Origin: Picochlorum sp. 'celeri'
Taxonomy: Eukaryota > Chlorophyta > Trebouxiophyceae
Direction of reading: 5' to 3'
NCBI GenBank assembly: GCA_010909725.1
Contig: JAACMV010000016.1
Span: forward strand, 783,501 to 847,500
DNA length: 64,000 bases
Part shown: one piece after another, positions 33,373 through 44,286 of the stretch
How positions within the stretch are numbered: position 1 is the stretch's first letter
Layout: each line of letters starts with the position of its first letter
Position numbers and translations under genes: made by a program
Notes under the pieces: generated by a model
The model's database searches: none
The model's input: the letters and a program-made list of their open reading frames with translations, nothing else
Told to the model about the DNA's origin: nothing

Positions 33373-33893
33373 CTATGCTACGATAGCTTTGTCGCGCAAG
33401 ACTCCTAGACCGAGGACCAAAAAATCACCATCATCGTCATGCTCGTGTGCTACTGGTTTGCCTTTACCTCGCTCTTTGGGTTTCCCTCCACATGCTTTCG
33501 TTGATCCCGGCGCAGAATTTTCTTTTTGTTTTGAACACTTGTGATCCATCACAACTCATCAGTCCCAAACTTAATGCATACTGTGCTGGACATCAAAATA
33601 TGCTTCTTGGGCTACAGAAACACGAATCGATAGCTACATATGTCGTATACGACACCAGTGTTCTTGGACAATGGTCTTGAACTCTGCATTTTTGACAAGG
33701 CTTGGGGAGCCTGAGAGACTCGCGGAATCTTCTCATTATTATACTTGAGACATTTCAATTCTATTTCCTCCTCATTATCTTCCGGAAAATCTGCTTGGAC
33801 AATCCAGTCAGCTTTTTGGAAGTCTAATCTCTGAGCTGCAATATCAATGGCGAATATTACACGAGCCTTTGAGTCACAAAAGTTATCACACAC
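33373..33893 (-). pseudogene. Decayed DEAD-box helicase (DBP4/DDX10-like) C-terminal fragment
   Basis: The minus-strand frame from 33893 reads ARVIFAIDIAAQRLDFQKAD then WIVQADFPED, unmistakably helicase motif V of the DBP4/DDX10/RH32 group (normally A-TDIAARGLDFP). The Gly is already lost. The expected motif VI segment (IHRxGRTAR) is absent: PED runs directly into NEEEIELKCLKYNNEKIP and a PQALSKMQS segment that normally lies about 30 residues later. A stop follows at 33612. In another frame the family-like AQEAYFDVQ and, further on, a charged tail with DDDGDFLVL occur, interrupted by stops. The pattern is internal deletion plus frameshift plus stops, hence a pseudogene. A further ~150 nt upstream may contain more of it. 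No intact DBP4 copy is in this window. Confidence 0.7.
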
Positions 33894-34064
33894 AACAACA
33901 ACTCACAGAGTCTATGTTCGTCTGTGTCCAAGTATTGGGAATGTCTGTATTAAAAGAATTAACGTTTCTACAAAAAGACAATCGTGTCGCATTGATATCG
34001 TTATTGTACGGATATGTGTCATTACTCGTAACAAACCAGAGGCCAACGCCATGTGCTTCTTCTT

Positions 34065-35855
34065 CTACAACTCTTTTTTCGATTCTGCATCCACCGGAGG
34101 AGTTGATGTAGTTCCTTCCTTCAACTTTCCTGAAGTCTCTTCCTTCTTCTTCTTCTTCTCCTCCTTATTTTTATCTCCTCCTCTCTCTTCTTCTTCGGTG
34201 TATCCAAACTCGTTGGCCCGCGTCTTATCTACTCTATAAATCCATCGCTGGTACAAGTAAATCACAAAGATCAAATCATCTCTAAACACACTGAGTCTAT
34301 GCAGGAGAGGCATTTTGATCACAAAGGCGAACAAATCGTCAATAATTGTGTTCAAAAACTTGTACGTCATTTGCCTCCAAGGAAGATGAGCGACTGATTT
34401 GAGTTTGTAATTCAAATACAACTGTGGCACCATGAGAATGAATCCAAACGTGTATACTGCTCCTACCAGAGAATTAAGAACCCAGCTGTACCATGATTTG
34501 TGTGTCTCATATATCAGAGCGTACACAGCGTAGCCTGCTATCAGAGGATATAATACGTAAGAGAGATACCGCATGGCTTCTGCATCATACTTGTCCGTCT
34601 TGGACTGAGTGTACGTTGCCTTGTCTTTGAACTGCAAATATGGAATACCAGAAGCAGTATGCTGAATTGAGACATCCATTGCTTTGGTAACCTTCCAAAA
34701 CTCTATCAAAGTGCCCACAAAGCTTGATATGAGCACAACAGTGGATGTCTCGTTATCAAAGAGGTACAAACAAATGATGAGCTGGCATCCTGCATTGATC
34801 AGAATACTTCTGGCAGACAATCCCTTCATGCTCTTGTTATCTTTCCAGAAACCAATATCGTTCTTGAAGGCAAGAACATCAAACAAGGAATGGAACATTG
34901 AAACCACCACCGTCAGAGCTAAAAAGTATGGGTTTCCTTCCAAGAATATTCTCTTCACTTCATCAGCCTCACTCGATGATGACATTCCCCATTGTTCCTG
35001 AAGTTTGAATGAATTATCCATCTGTGCCATCATGTGAGCCTTCCATGATGCTATTGGCTCAATAATGAAATGAATCTTTTGCTCCGTGACTGTGTCATTC
35101 AACGGAATCAAATAATCCCTGAGAAGCCAAAAGTCGTTGAAATAAATGTGAGGAGTATACAGCGGCTTCCCCGGGACAATATGAATTATATTCATCAAAT
35201 GAGGGGGGATTTGGTGTGATGGAACCTTTCCAAACTCATCAATAAAGTTGATTGTCACATTTGGCTTGAGGTAACTAATAATCTCTGTGACATTTGATTT
35301 CTCCCCCTCCTGTACTTGAGTACTGTCCGACGAGGCATTCAAAAGATTCACTCCTTCCTTTGCCTTCAACTTTGGAAGATACAAGTTGAGGTTCTTTGTA
35401 AATCCCCACGTGAGCGTTCTGTCAAATGTCTCCGACATTGGATTGACAGACGCTCCATGAGGCGTGTACACACTGTGCACCAGAACAGACCCATTGTTCT
35501 GTGCCTCTGCCGATGGCCTGTATGTATATTCAAATGAAAATGAAGGCCCCATTGCGACTGAAACATTGTGTGCCACCCACACTGGCTCGTCCACCTCTGC
35601 AGCCTGTCTCCAGCCAGTTGGTCCCTGGCTTGAATCCGTCACAAAAAAGTGAACGTCAATCGCCGATCCCTTCCCCATAAGAGGAGTCAGATATGTCACA
35701 TTGGACCCATCAGCAGGCTTCTTGTTCGAGAACTGCTTGAAAAAATACCACATCATACCCAGTCTCATGATTGTTGAGAGAATATTGGTACCCTGTTGCT
35801 GCTGGTTCCTCTGCCCACCACCAGGCTGCCCTGCTACGGGACCAGGATCAGCCAT
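34065..35855 (-). CDS. CLPTM1-family ER membrane protein
   Basis: 596 residues, single exon. A Gly/Gln-rich N-terminus leads into the first membrane helix (MMWYFFKQF). The large luminal domain carries several N-X-S/T sites (NVTY, NVSV, NGSV, NASS). The conserved multi-helix C-terminal half begins at about residue 310 (ALTVVVSMFHSLFDVLAFKNDI, FWK...GLSARSI, KATYTQSKTDKYDAEAMRYLSYVLYPL, GFILMVPQLYLNYKLKSVAHLPW). Human CLPTM1 restrains GABA-A receptor exit from the ER, and CLPTM1L is a glucosaminyl-PI scramblase; the algal role is unknown. The charged tail ends KKEL, which fits the cytosolic KKxx COPI-retrieval signal and supports ER residence. Confidence 0.93.
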   Translation of the reverse strand: MADPGPVAGQPGGGQRNQQQQGTNILSTIMRLGMMWYFFKQFSNKKPADGSNVTYLTPLMGKGSAIDVHFFVTDSSQGPTGWRQAAEVDEPVWVAHNVSVAMGPSFSFEYTYRPSAEAQNNGSVLVHSVYTPHGASVNPMSETFDRTLTWGFTKNLNLYLPKLKAKEGVNLLNASSDSTQVQEGEKSNVTEIISYLKPNVTINFIDEFGKVPSHQIPPHLMNIIHIVPGKPLYTPHIYFNDFWLLRDYLIPLNDTVTEQKIHFIIEPIASWKAHMMAQMDNSFKLQEQWGMSSSSEADEVKRIFLEGNPYFLALTVVVSMFHSLFDVLAFKNDIGFWKDNKSMKGLSARSILINAGCQLIICLYLFDNETSTVVLISSFVGTLIEFWKVTKAMDVSIQHTASGIPYLQFKDKATYTQSKTDKYDAEAMRYLSYVLYPLIAGYAVYALIYETHKSWYSWVLNSLVGAVYTFGFILMVPQLYLNYKLKSVAHLPWRQMTYKFLNTIIDDLFAFVIKMPLLHRLSVFRDDLIFVIYLYQRWIYRVDKTRANEFGYTEEEERGGDKNKEEKKKKKEETSGKLKEGTTSTPPVDAESKKEL

Positions 35856-36329
35856 GATATAAAACTATTCTGAATTTTTGAAGGTATTGAAATATGCACT
35901 GAAGCAATCACCAGTAAACGACGAGTAAAAGCTATCTGAAGATCAAAATGATTTGTGAACTATTCGCCGTATTTCGTCAGCCTACTATCACAACACTATT
36001 CTCTATTCCCTCTTAAGATAAATTTGGATCATTTCAATATGCCAGAACCGGTTTGTCTGGTCTGAAGATGGACCTTTTTGTCGAATCTTGGCTGTTCGCT
36101 CAAGGCGCCCTTTTGACCAATGCATCCAAAAGTTCCGAGATATTTTACCACTTCAAGCCAATCTAATGATTCCAAATGAATATTTTTACATAAATAACAT
36201 ACTTTAATGGATCGGAGGGGGTTTAGATGCTTTCCCAATGGGACAGCAGCATGCACACTGATTTGAAATTGTATGATCACCAGTGCGAGTCGATACACGC
36301 TTTTTCTTCATACATAAAACACCATTGTC
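35856..36329. promoter_or_regulatory. Divergent promoter, CLPTM1 / RPAP1
   Basis: 474 bp between two divergent genes. An 89-codon minus-strand ORF (36298-36029) is open but matches nothing I know and sits where a promoter is expected, so I do not call it a gene. Confidence 0.4.
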
Positions 36330-39300
36330 ATGGATTCTGAAGAAGAAGAGCTTTTGATGCTCCAGGTACGGTGTGCTCTCTATGCTTTTTAAAAGATATC
36401 AGAAAGATACCAAGGAAAGCCTTTTCAATGAAATAATGTGATATGAGCCATTTTTCTGCTGGCCTGAGATGAATCTGGCCTGAAGATGATCTTGGATATG
36501 TGTAGGCTCAGATGATGAGGAGTGGAAGTCAGCCAGCAGCTACAACTACAAGGGTGGCAGGAAACAAGGGAAAGGATGCACCATGTTCAGACAGAGACAT
36601 GGGTGATAGTGGTGCTTGCAATACTATTCCAAATGATATCTTGCTTCCTATCGTTGGCGATGTCGTAGAGAGAAAAACAACAAAGAAGGCAGGAAAATCA
36701 ACATTGCTGCCAGCAACAGAGGGTGCCAGGCCTGCTTTTCCAGAGGCTGTGCATCGATCCAAGTCAAAGTTTTCTTTTTCAAGAAGGATGGAAAAGACAA
36801 AAGACAATGTCTCTGTTGGAGTGGATGGCAGTGGTGCGAGTAATGGAGAAAATGCCTCTGACATCCTTGCTGGGATGTCAACAGATGATATTGAGTCTGC
36901 AAAGGCAGAGGTCCTCTCGCGTTTTTCTACTCGCACGATAGAGTTTTTAAAGAAACGAGGGCAGAAAAACAAGGTTTTTGAAAGGAAGGAAGCAATGAAA
37001 TTGGATGCAATGGATCAACATGCTGTTACACAGAGCCCTCAGCCCACCTCGGCACTAGAGAGGGTTCGATTTGGGATGGATGGTTCTATTATCGCCTTTG
37101 TACCTGAATCAGAGCCTATTGATCTTACATCTGTCGTGAAGCGAGACCTGATTCGGCAAAGTGAAGGTTCTGTTGATTCGACAAGGGGGTACACAGTGCT
37201 GGAGTCATGCATGTTGGCTAGGAGTTCTGATGGCAGCCAGAGATCTATTGGGTTACGGTTTATGACTGAGTTTCTGATACAGTGTCGTAATAATATGTGG
37301 CTGGAAGCATATGACGGTGTGAAGCACATGCAGAGTCGTCCTGTATCATTGTCAACAGCTATCAAGGAGTGTGATGGAGGACATGTTTTGAGTGATATAG
37401 ACCTTGAAAAGTTTACATGGGTCGCTCTATGGAATCATGCTATATATAAAGCTGAAATGGTCAAGATTATTCGATACTCATTGGATGACGGATCAGCTAA
37501 AGTGAGGAGAGAGGCTTCAAGGGCACTGTCTGCACTTGTTGGCCTACCACATTTTGCACTGGAGATGGTTAGAGCAGCGGATGCCAATCCATCAATTGGT
37601 TGGCCTAGATGTCAGATATATTATATGCAGCGGTCTGATACGGGCAACTGGGTGTCTCTTCCATTGGACATTATGGAGCAAGAAAAGGGTGATGCTGATG
37701 AAAGGGACGTTGCTCGAATTGATCCCATCTCAGGCTTGTTGAATATGCGCACCTTGAATAGAATAGCATACCTTCTGAAATCAGATGTTGGGGATTCCGA
37801 GTCCATGGACTTGCTGTCTGTACTATACCACTTTTGTCTCGGAGGAGCACATGCAACTGATCTCATGGCTGAAACTCCAGATCTTGTTGACACCTTGTTG
37901 TCCTTTGTTCCCCTCTTTGCGGAATCTGCTACTATGGATCCAAAAGTTCTTCTAACTCTAGAAGTTTTACGAGAAATAGTAGATGCATCGAGCCACAAGA
38001 TGGGTTCCTCTGCATTGAATCGGCTTGCCAACTTTGCAAGCAAATCAGTGCTTTCTTCCAACCTGGATGAAGGAAATGCAGCAGTGGAACAAATTGAGAG
38101 TTTAATTCGTTTATGGAGATGTTTGAAAATGTCAGAGCGAATATTTACCCTCTTTGATGACATGTATGGTGCCTTATGCATGTCCATGTATCCTTCATGG
38201 GATGAAGGTTCAACAAACCATCAAAAGTTGCCAATCGCAAGAGAGGCTTTCCTTGCCGCAGCAGAATGCAGTTTAAGAGGGCAAATCTCATCTTCTTGCT
38301 GTGTTTCGATGATTAAAGATATATATCTATGGGTCAGCGAGGCTCAAGCAGTTGGCACTGGCTCCCTTTTTGTTATGACCCCTGGCATGCCAACACATGT
38401 GCGGGAAGACCTCTTGAATATGATTGGCGCCATCCTGCACTTTGTACAGTGCTGTTGTAGTACTGATATAGTATGGGAGGCAGAAGAAGATAAAGAATAT
38501 GCCTTGGGATTTGTACCAGACTGTATCAAAGGGATTTATGCATTGTTGTTTGGCACAGGTGAGCAGAATAGCCTTGGCACACATCTTCTGGATGGTTCTA
38601 CCTTTGAGGTGACATCCAAGATGGCCATTATCAACTCCGTTTTACAAATTATATATATTCAGTCGATCGAAGTGGACTGGAAAGATTCTCTCACAGAATC
38701 ATCAGTGTCTGTCATGAGGCACTTGCAGTGCCTTTCCTCTCCTCTGCCAGAGAGTAAGGATAGCTTTGATATCTTCCAGCCCTGGGAGTTCACCAAATAC
38801 CAGCATATTTGTCAGTTTGCAAGGCTTTTTGACGCGGTCCAGTTGGGGTCAGGCGAGATTGACAGAGACCTGCAGACAGACGTGAACCTCAGACTTTTGT
38901 GCAGGCTTGCTCCAGGTTCAGAGGATGTTGGTTTGAGGCTCGTATCCCATCTGTTTTCCGCATATATTGGAAATTATTTCATTCAAAAGGGATTAGACAT
39001 GGTGCAGAATCATGTCCGTTTTGCTCAAGGAACACCGACAATTGAAAAAGAGAAGATGAATACCTGGCGCTTGGAGGCTTTTGCAAACCTCAGCAGAGTC
39101 ACAGGATACGAAGTACAAGATGTGTCAGATTGGACAGCCTTGACAAAAGTACGAAACTACTCATATCAGTCTGTTATAATGCGCGGACAGGGTTCATTCT
39201 TCCCCCTACAGACCACATGGATGCTTTCCACTGCTCACTGCAAGACACACCAATCAATATCTCATGGCGCGTTTTGTGGAATACTATCATGGACTTTGGG

Positions 39301-40042
39301 TATAGAAAGAGACAATAAGATTCTTGATTACGTGTCCCCGAGAATAAAGCATCGGGCACTCATGTCCATGATATTTGAGAGCGATGCACATAGGACCATA
39401 CTCCTTCATGATCAAGGAGTGCAATCTCTTGCATCGTGCCTCCTGGCCAAGTACATCGATGATATCACTTCAATAAAAACAGATAGGACAGAAGAAAATT
39501 GCGAGTGGAATGAGTCAAACATTCGAAACTATATAGAAATCTTTGCATCAGAGTCATATGGTGATGGCTTCTTTGGCGCTGCGTTGGCCACATTATTCTG
39601 CCACAACGTGACAGTATCCAGCCTGCAAGAAGAATTGTTGTCTCTTCTCAAAGACACTATGGCCATGCATCACGTGCCTACGATGGACCATTGCGTGGGA
39701 AATCCCCGAGTCTACCTCCCACTGTTGAGTGAGAATACCAATCCACTTGGATTTCTCTTTTTATTGGACATTCTAAGCTCTCAGTCATTTGCCAAATCTA
39801 TTAGTACTACATCCATGGTAGTAGATATTGTGATGCACCATCTCATGTCGCATATAGAGGGCAGTAAAGATGCCAATAAAGCTGTGCAAGTACTTGGTAG
39901 AATAGCCAGGATGGCTTCATCCAGCAATAGAGAGTATTTGCTGCATTATTTTACGCGATGGGACCCATATACAGCGGAATTTCATGAATCGGACATTGAA
40001 TGGCGCTATAAATTATTCGAGGAAAGCAACAAGAATACTTGA
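36330..40042 (+). CDS. RPAP1: RPAP1 / MINIYO-like RNA polymerase II-associated protein, 2 exons
   Basis: The 36-nt first coding exon 36330-36365 (MDSEEEELLMLQ) joins 36506-40042 over a 140-nt intron (GTACGG...GTGTAG), giving 1190 residues. The RPAP1 N-terminal motif is at about residue 140 (LSRFSTRTIEFLKKRGQKNK) and the RPAP1 C-terminal motif near 200 (RFGMDGSIIAFVPE). The remainder is an alpha-solenoid of HEAT/ARM-like helices, as in plant MINIYO (IYO, about 1.4-1.5 kb longer coding in Arabidopsis). RPAP1 links RNA polymerase II with assembly/import chaperones and elongation; IYO is a switch for plant cell differentiation. It converges on the OTU gene with 2 bp between stops. Confidence 0.85.
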
Positions 40043-40044
40043 TG

Positions 40045-40740
40045 CTATGGCACTGTAATTAATGCATCATAATGCATACCCCCAGAAAAGAGCACATGGA
40101 TTGACTCCAGATCATCATCCTTTGCATCTTCTACAAGGCAATATTCCGATGTTTTTGACAATGATATAGCCTTCGCTTCAATGACTGGCTCAAAAACAAC
40201 AATCTTACACCGCAAGACAACACTTGCCATGGACAACTCTGGTTCACCTCCCCAAGTCGATGGCTTTTGCATCTCGCAGACATACTCTTCAATACCAGAC
40301 CCTATGAAAGGTTCTATGAACTCTTTGCGATCGACCAATGCAGCGCATACAGCACTCCTCAGAGCCATAGCCTTTGTCTGCTCCTCTTCAGCTCCAAGAG
40401 GAGCATACTGCCCATCAACTGCGGAGAAATGCAATGCATGGTAACTCTGTACAAGCGATCTGAAAAGACAATTCCCATCCCCAGCCACCCGGAGAACTCG
40501 AAAACCACTCGAATCAGTGTCTTTCCCTCCAGAAGAAGCAGAAGAAAAGCAAAAGACCTTTGGTGTTGGTGTCTTTCTGTAACACCCAAGCAGTGCCGCC
40601 TCTAATACTCGCTTCCTATGATCCCATTGGTATCTATTTGGTATACTAGTCTTACTGTATCCTATATAGGTCGAGCAAAGCGCCTGAATCCTTGGTTGCA
40701 GTCGACACTGCTGCAGAAATCCTCGTGTGGCAGGAATTGT
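40045..40740 (-). CDS. OTU-domain cysteine protease, 5' end unresolved
   Basis: The frame shows the OTU catalytic signature GDGNCLFRSL (nucleophile Cys about 90 codons from the start of the open frame) and a C-terminal GGMHYDALITV supplying the catalytic His. These identify an ovarian-tumour-type deubiquitinase. The frame is open from 40740, after a TGA, but contains no in-frame ATG, and the minus strand has only one ATG in 40600-40866, in a frame that stops at once. The first exon may therefore be missed, start at a non-AUG codon, or the gene may be broken. Residues upstream of the Cys (RKRVLEAALLGCYRKT...) read like protein. The coordinates give the open frame, up to 231 residues. Confidence 0.65.
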   Translation of the reverse strand, partial: TIPATRGFLQQCRLQPRIQALCSTYIGYSKTSIPNRYQWDHRKRVLEAALLGCYRKTPTPKVFCFSSASSGGKDTDSSGFRVLRVAGDGNCLFRSLVQSYHALHFSAVDGQYAPLGAEEEQTKAMALRSAVCAALVDRKEFIEPFIGSGIEEYVCEMQKPSTWGGEPELSMASVVLRCKIVVFEPVIEAKAISLSKTSEYCLVEDAKDDDLESIHVLFSGGMHYDALITVP

Positions 40741-40866
40741 TCACGTGTTGTCGCTATGATTTATTTCTACTTGATTTCAAGAATACAAAACACAAATAAT
40801 TGATCTGAAGAGTGAATGAATTAGTTGAAGACGTTTATTTATGCTCACAGAATTCGACTGTAGTAT

Positions 40867-43800
40867 TTATGCAACTGGCCTTCTGCCATACCAACTGGAC
40901 AGCCATGAGAAATACAAATCTCTTTCCAAAGATTCCTCCACACTGGATAGGATACAGGCGATGATCTGCATTTCCTTTACAGCCAAGAACAGCAGGTGGA
41001 CAGAGGAGGCCAGACGAACATTTGCCTTGGATGTGTCAACCTGATGTGTTTCAAACCAGTGTGTCAGAGACACCAAAATTGTGGCTCTGGATGATCCTAG
41101 TTCTTCGGATGCTTCCTTGAGAGCCAATCGAGCTGCCTTCAATTCTGATTTGGAGGTGGCACTCATGGACTGAGCACAAGCTTCTGTTGTCTTTTGAGCT
41201 GCGCTCAGCATTGCTGTCATGTCCTCTGCACAGTGGTCAAGAATGTTGACCAATGAATCATCAGGGGCGTCCTTGGCATCAAAGCTGCCATTATCCAACA
41301 GAACATTCGTCGATTGCTTCAGGAATGAGACAATATTAGCAAGCTTTTCTAAAACCATTGGAACGACAGGTGGCGTGGGGAGAAGCGTATAGGTCAGGAG
41401 GAGGAATTGCTTCTTATCAATGGTATTCATCTTGTATGCTTTGATAACCTCTGTCAACGCTGGGTACAAGTCATTTTCGATTTTCCAATTCCACTCTTGA
41501 ATCTTTTGCAAATCCATACGAGATCGTGCTCCCTTGCTTCCTTCCTGAGAGGAAGGTGCCACGCCCATACGTGAACCAATCATATCCTTGACCAATTCCA
41601 ATGCCTGGTCCATGGATGAACTCTCTCTCATGAGCATTGCATCACTTGTGTAGTAGGGTAACACGCACCAACTGACAAGCATGGCATATAATGATCCCAA
41701 CATGGTACTTACGACTTTGCCGCCAAAATTGACCGCTTCTCCAGCAAGATTGCAGCACCCAAAGTATTGACAGATGACAACAGCATTGAATGTAAAGGAT
41801 GCCAAAAATAGCGAATATCTGAGCTCTTTGATTGGCGATAGAAATCCACACACTGCGTTGAAAGCGCATGTGATTGATGTAATAAAGTAAGGGTTCTGAG
41901 CGAGGCTTCCATTCAGCATGGTGAGGTACCCAAACAATCCTCCTAGGAAGGTCATTGTGGAGCGAAGAACTGCCTTCAAGGCAGAGGACTCTACTTCCAT
42001 TTGGATACAGATAGCAGCAGTGATTGAAAAATATACTGGCTGCCAATTGAAAAAGAAGGTAGCGGTGTTTATATAACCTTGAATTGCATTTGAGTCATCG
42101 CCTTTGCCGAGCCACATGATGAGAAGAATTCCAGTAATAGCAATTGATAGCCCAAGCCAATATTTGAGAGCAAAATGAACCCCTCTTTTCTTTCTCCAAC
42201 TCAATTTTGAGAGAGGGCCAAAACAGTATGACACCGTCAGTTTCATGCCCTGAATGATCAGGCCCCATACAAGCAGGCTGCTGAGCAAGCATGTGTGCAT
42301 GATGATGCTTGGTGCAAATGGGTCTCTCATAATCTTGGTCTTCACATCAACTGCTTTCTTTGTCTCAAAACCAGTTGGAATTTCCAAAGCTTCACACATA
42401 CGCCATTCAAGGTCTTGAACTTCCTTCAGTAGAGAATTGCACGTTGTCAATGTCAACAAGGCATTGTAGCCCTTGACCAGTCCCCTTGGCAACCCAGACT
42501 CGTCTTCCACCATCTCTTTGGAAGACATGTCCACTCCAGCCGCTTGCAGAAGGCCATCATAGATTTTGTTCAATTGAATCTCAATGATACTGTAGAAAGG
42601 CGGGCCTTTGGGCCTCCACTTCAGAGAGGGCCCATAGCACCTTTTACCCAATGGCATGTCTTGGAGGACATATGCAGCTTGAGCCAGCACGGCTGCCGCT
42701 GATCCCAAGGCGACATTTAAGGCATCATTAAAGTCATCCTGCTTCATCAATTGTCTAGACTCGTACGTTCCATTCATAAAGGACGTTTCAAGACATCCAA
42801 TCACACTGATCACTCGCCGTGTCGCCTTGAGCACATTCTCATACAAATACCTCTTGGCCCCAAACTGAGAACAGCACCCTGGTATTGGGGGCTCAAATAA
42901 GCACGTAGTCAAGGCATTCTCTGCATTATATGTATCCGCCTGAAGTCCAATAGCAGGCTTGGAATGGTTCACCTCATGAACATTTCTCATGGCTCCACTC
43001 TCCTCATTCCTACCAAATACATTCCTCACAACCTTCTTCAGACCCATCTTATTGTGCCATGTCTTTGCAGACTCAAATGCAGCCACTTCCACATGGTTCA
43101 TGAGGCGATCTTTCACCTCCTCATAACTTTCCTTTTCAGTAGAATCATTCTTCCTGGGAGCAGCCACAGGTGCATCATGCAGCAACGCTGCCGAGTTCAC
43201 ATCTGATGCAATTCGACTCAAACTCCGTCCACATGACAACAAAACATTTCCAATCTCTGTTCTTACCGTATCATGCGCTGATCGCACAAAAATTAACATA
43301 CCAGTAATGATCATTGCAGCAACATTGACCAGCCCAACCTTCAAATACCCCCCAGTTACTTGCGTCCAAAATAATCGCTGACCAAGTATCGGCATAAGAG
43401 ACCCAAAAACAACCTGAGATCCCATAAATAGTGTCGCTATGGCGAGCACCAAGCCCATGTATGACTTGACAAGACCTCTTGAAAAGGCAAATGGAAAGGA
43501 CATGACAAAATACAGCACAATTAACAGGGCCCAGTACGCCGTAGATACATTCGGAACCATGCTCTCTGCATACTGAATCAGATCGTCAATGCCTTGCAGC
43601 ATCTGTGATGGAGAAGGCAATGTGACATTTGCTGGTATCAGATTCTTGACTGACCCCAGGTACTCCAGTACGAGAGAATTCAACTGTGCTGGTGGAAGGG
43701 TCAAATACGATTGCAAGTACCCTTCAGCAACTTTCAGCTCCCCAATCGTCAATCGACTCGGAACTTCCTGCAAACTGCTGGGAAGATACTGCAATATGCC

Positions 43801-44286
43801 TTGCACCCCATCCCCTCGTGCCAACCAAGACAAAGACACCACTGCAAACCCAGCAACACCTCCACTCAGAATGCAGCCGACAAAGATTGTCCCAGCGAAC
43901 AATCGACCCCCAACAGATCGATCCAAGGATAAAACTTGCGAACTAGCTCCATACAAGGCAGATGTAATGCATGCCAGAGTAAACGTCATCCGGTCCACCA
44001 CAACAAATAAAATCGTGAATAAAACACCCAACGCATTCTGGATGCCCCAAGCGAATGCCTCAGAGAGAATGAATTTGCAAACATAATCCCATAGGGTAGG
44101 TTTCCATAGCACAAAGGGTTTTGGCTTCTTGGTCGTCGTCACGTCTGCCTCCTGTTTTTGCATTTTCAGAAAGTCCTTAAACAGGACGCATGGATCAGAG
44201 ATCGGTACTGTTACTGATTGAAAAACAAATAAAAAGGGGAAATTCAACACTGAATGAGATAATACCGTCGGCTGAATGAGCACCAT
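40867..44286 (-). CDS. Large FUSC/BRE4-like multipass membrane transporter
   Basis: About 1139 residues from ATG 44286; the open frame extends 15 codons upstream only from a TTG. There are two membrane modules of 5-7 helices. The first is at about residues 75-345 (AFAWGIQNALGVLFTILFVVV, GRLFAGTIFVGCILSGGVAGF) and the second at about 690-915 (YWLGLSIAITGILLIMWLG, FFFNWQPVYFSITAAICIQM, LRSTMTFLGGLFGYLTML). Helical cytosolic domains of about 300 and 200 residues follow each. This is the arrangement of fusaric-acid-resistance/aromatic acid exporter (FUSC) proteins and of yeast BRE4, and is related in fold to plant ALMT channels. It is probably an organic-anion transporter; substrate and membrane are unknown. 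AATAAA lies just past the stop. Confidence 0.72.
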   Translation of the reverse strand: MVLIQPTVLSHSVLNFPFLFVFQSVTVPISDPCVLFKDFLKMQKQEADVTTTKKPKPFVLWKPTLWDYVCKFILSEAFAWGIQNALGVLFTILFVVVDRMTFTLACITSALYGASSQVLSLDRSVGGRLFAGTIFVGCILSGGVAGFAVVSLSWLARGDGVQGILQYLPSSLQEVPSRLTIGELKVAEGYLQSYLTLPPAQLNSLVLEYLGSVKNLIPANVTLPSPSQMLQGIDDLIQYAESMVPNVSTAYWALLIVLYFVMSFPFAFSRGLVKSYMGLVLAIATLFMGSQVVFGSLMPILGQRLFWTQVTGGYLKVGLVNVAAMIITGMLIFVRSAHDTVRTEIGNVLLSCGRSLSRIASDVNSAALLHDAPVAAPRKNDSTEKESYEEVKDRLMNHVEVAAFESAKTWHNKMGLKKVVRNVFGRNEESGAMRNVHEVNHSKPAIGLQADTYNAENALTTCLFEPPIPGCCSQFGAKRYLYENVLKATRRVISVIGCLETSFMNGTYESRQLMKQDDFNDALNVALGSAAAVLAQAAYVLQDMPLGKRCYGPSLKWRPKGPPFYSIIEIQLNKIYDGLLQAAGVDMSSKEMVEDESGLPRGLVKGYNALLTLTTCNSLLKEVQDLEWRMCEALEIPTGFETKKAVDVKTKIMRDPFAPSIIMHTCLLSSLLVWGLIIQGMKLTVSYCFGPLSKLSWRKKRGVHFALKYWLGLSIAITGILLIMWLGKGDDSNAIQGYINTATFFFNWQPVYFSITAAICIQMEVESSALKAVLRSTMTFLGGLFGYLTMLNGSLAQNPYFITSITCAFNAVCGFLSPIKELRYSLFLASFTFNAVVICQYFGCCNLAGEAVNFGGKVVSTMLGSLYAMLVSWCVLPYYTSDAMLMRESSSMDQALELVKDMIGSRMGVAPSSQEGSKGARSRMDLQKIQEWNWKIENDLYPALTEVIKAYKMNTIDKKQFLLLTYTLLPTPPVVPMVLEKLANIVSFLKQSTNVLLDNGSFDAKDAPDDSLVNILDHCAEDMTAMLSAAQKTTEACAQSMSATSKSELKAARLALKEASEELGSSRATILVSLTHWFETHQVDTSKANVRLASSVHLLFLAVKEMQIIACILSSVEESLERDLYFSWLSSWYGRRPVA

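Noticed and set aside
36029..36298. 89-codon minus-strand ORF in the CLPTM1/RPAP1 gap
   Set aside because: No homology recognised; it lies in a divergent promoter, and its length is within chance for this base composition.
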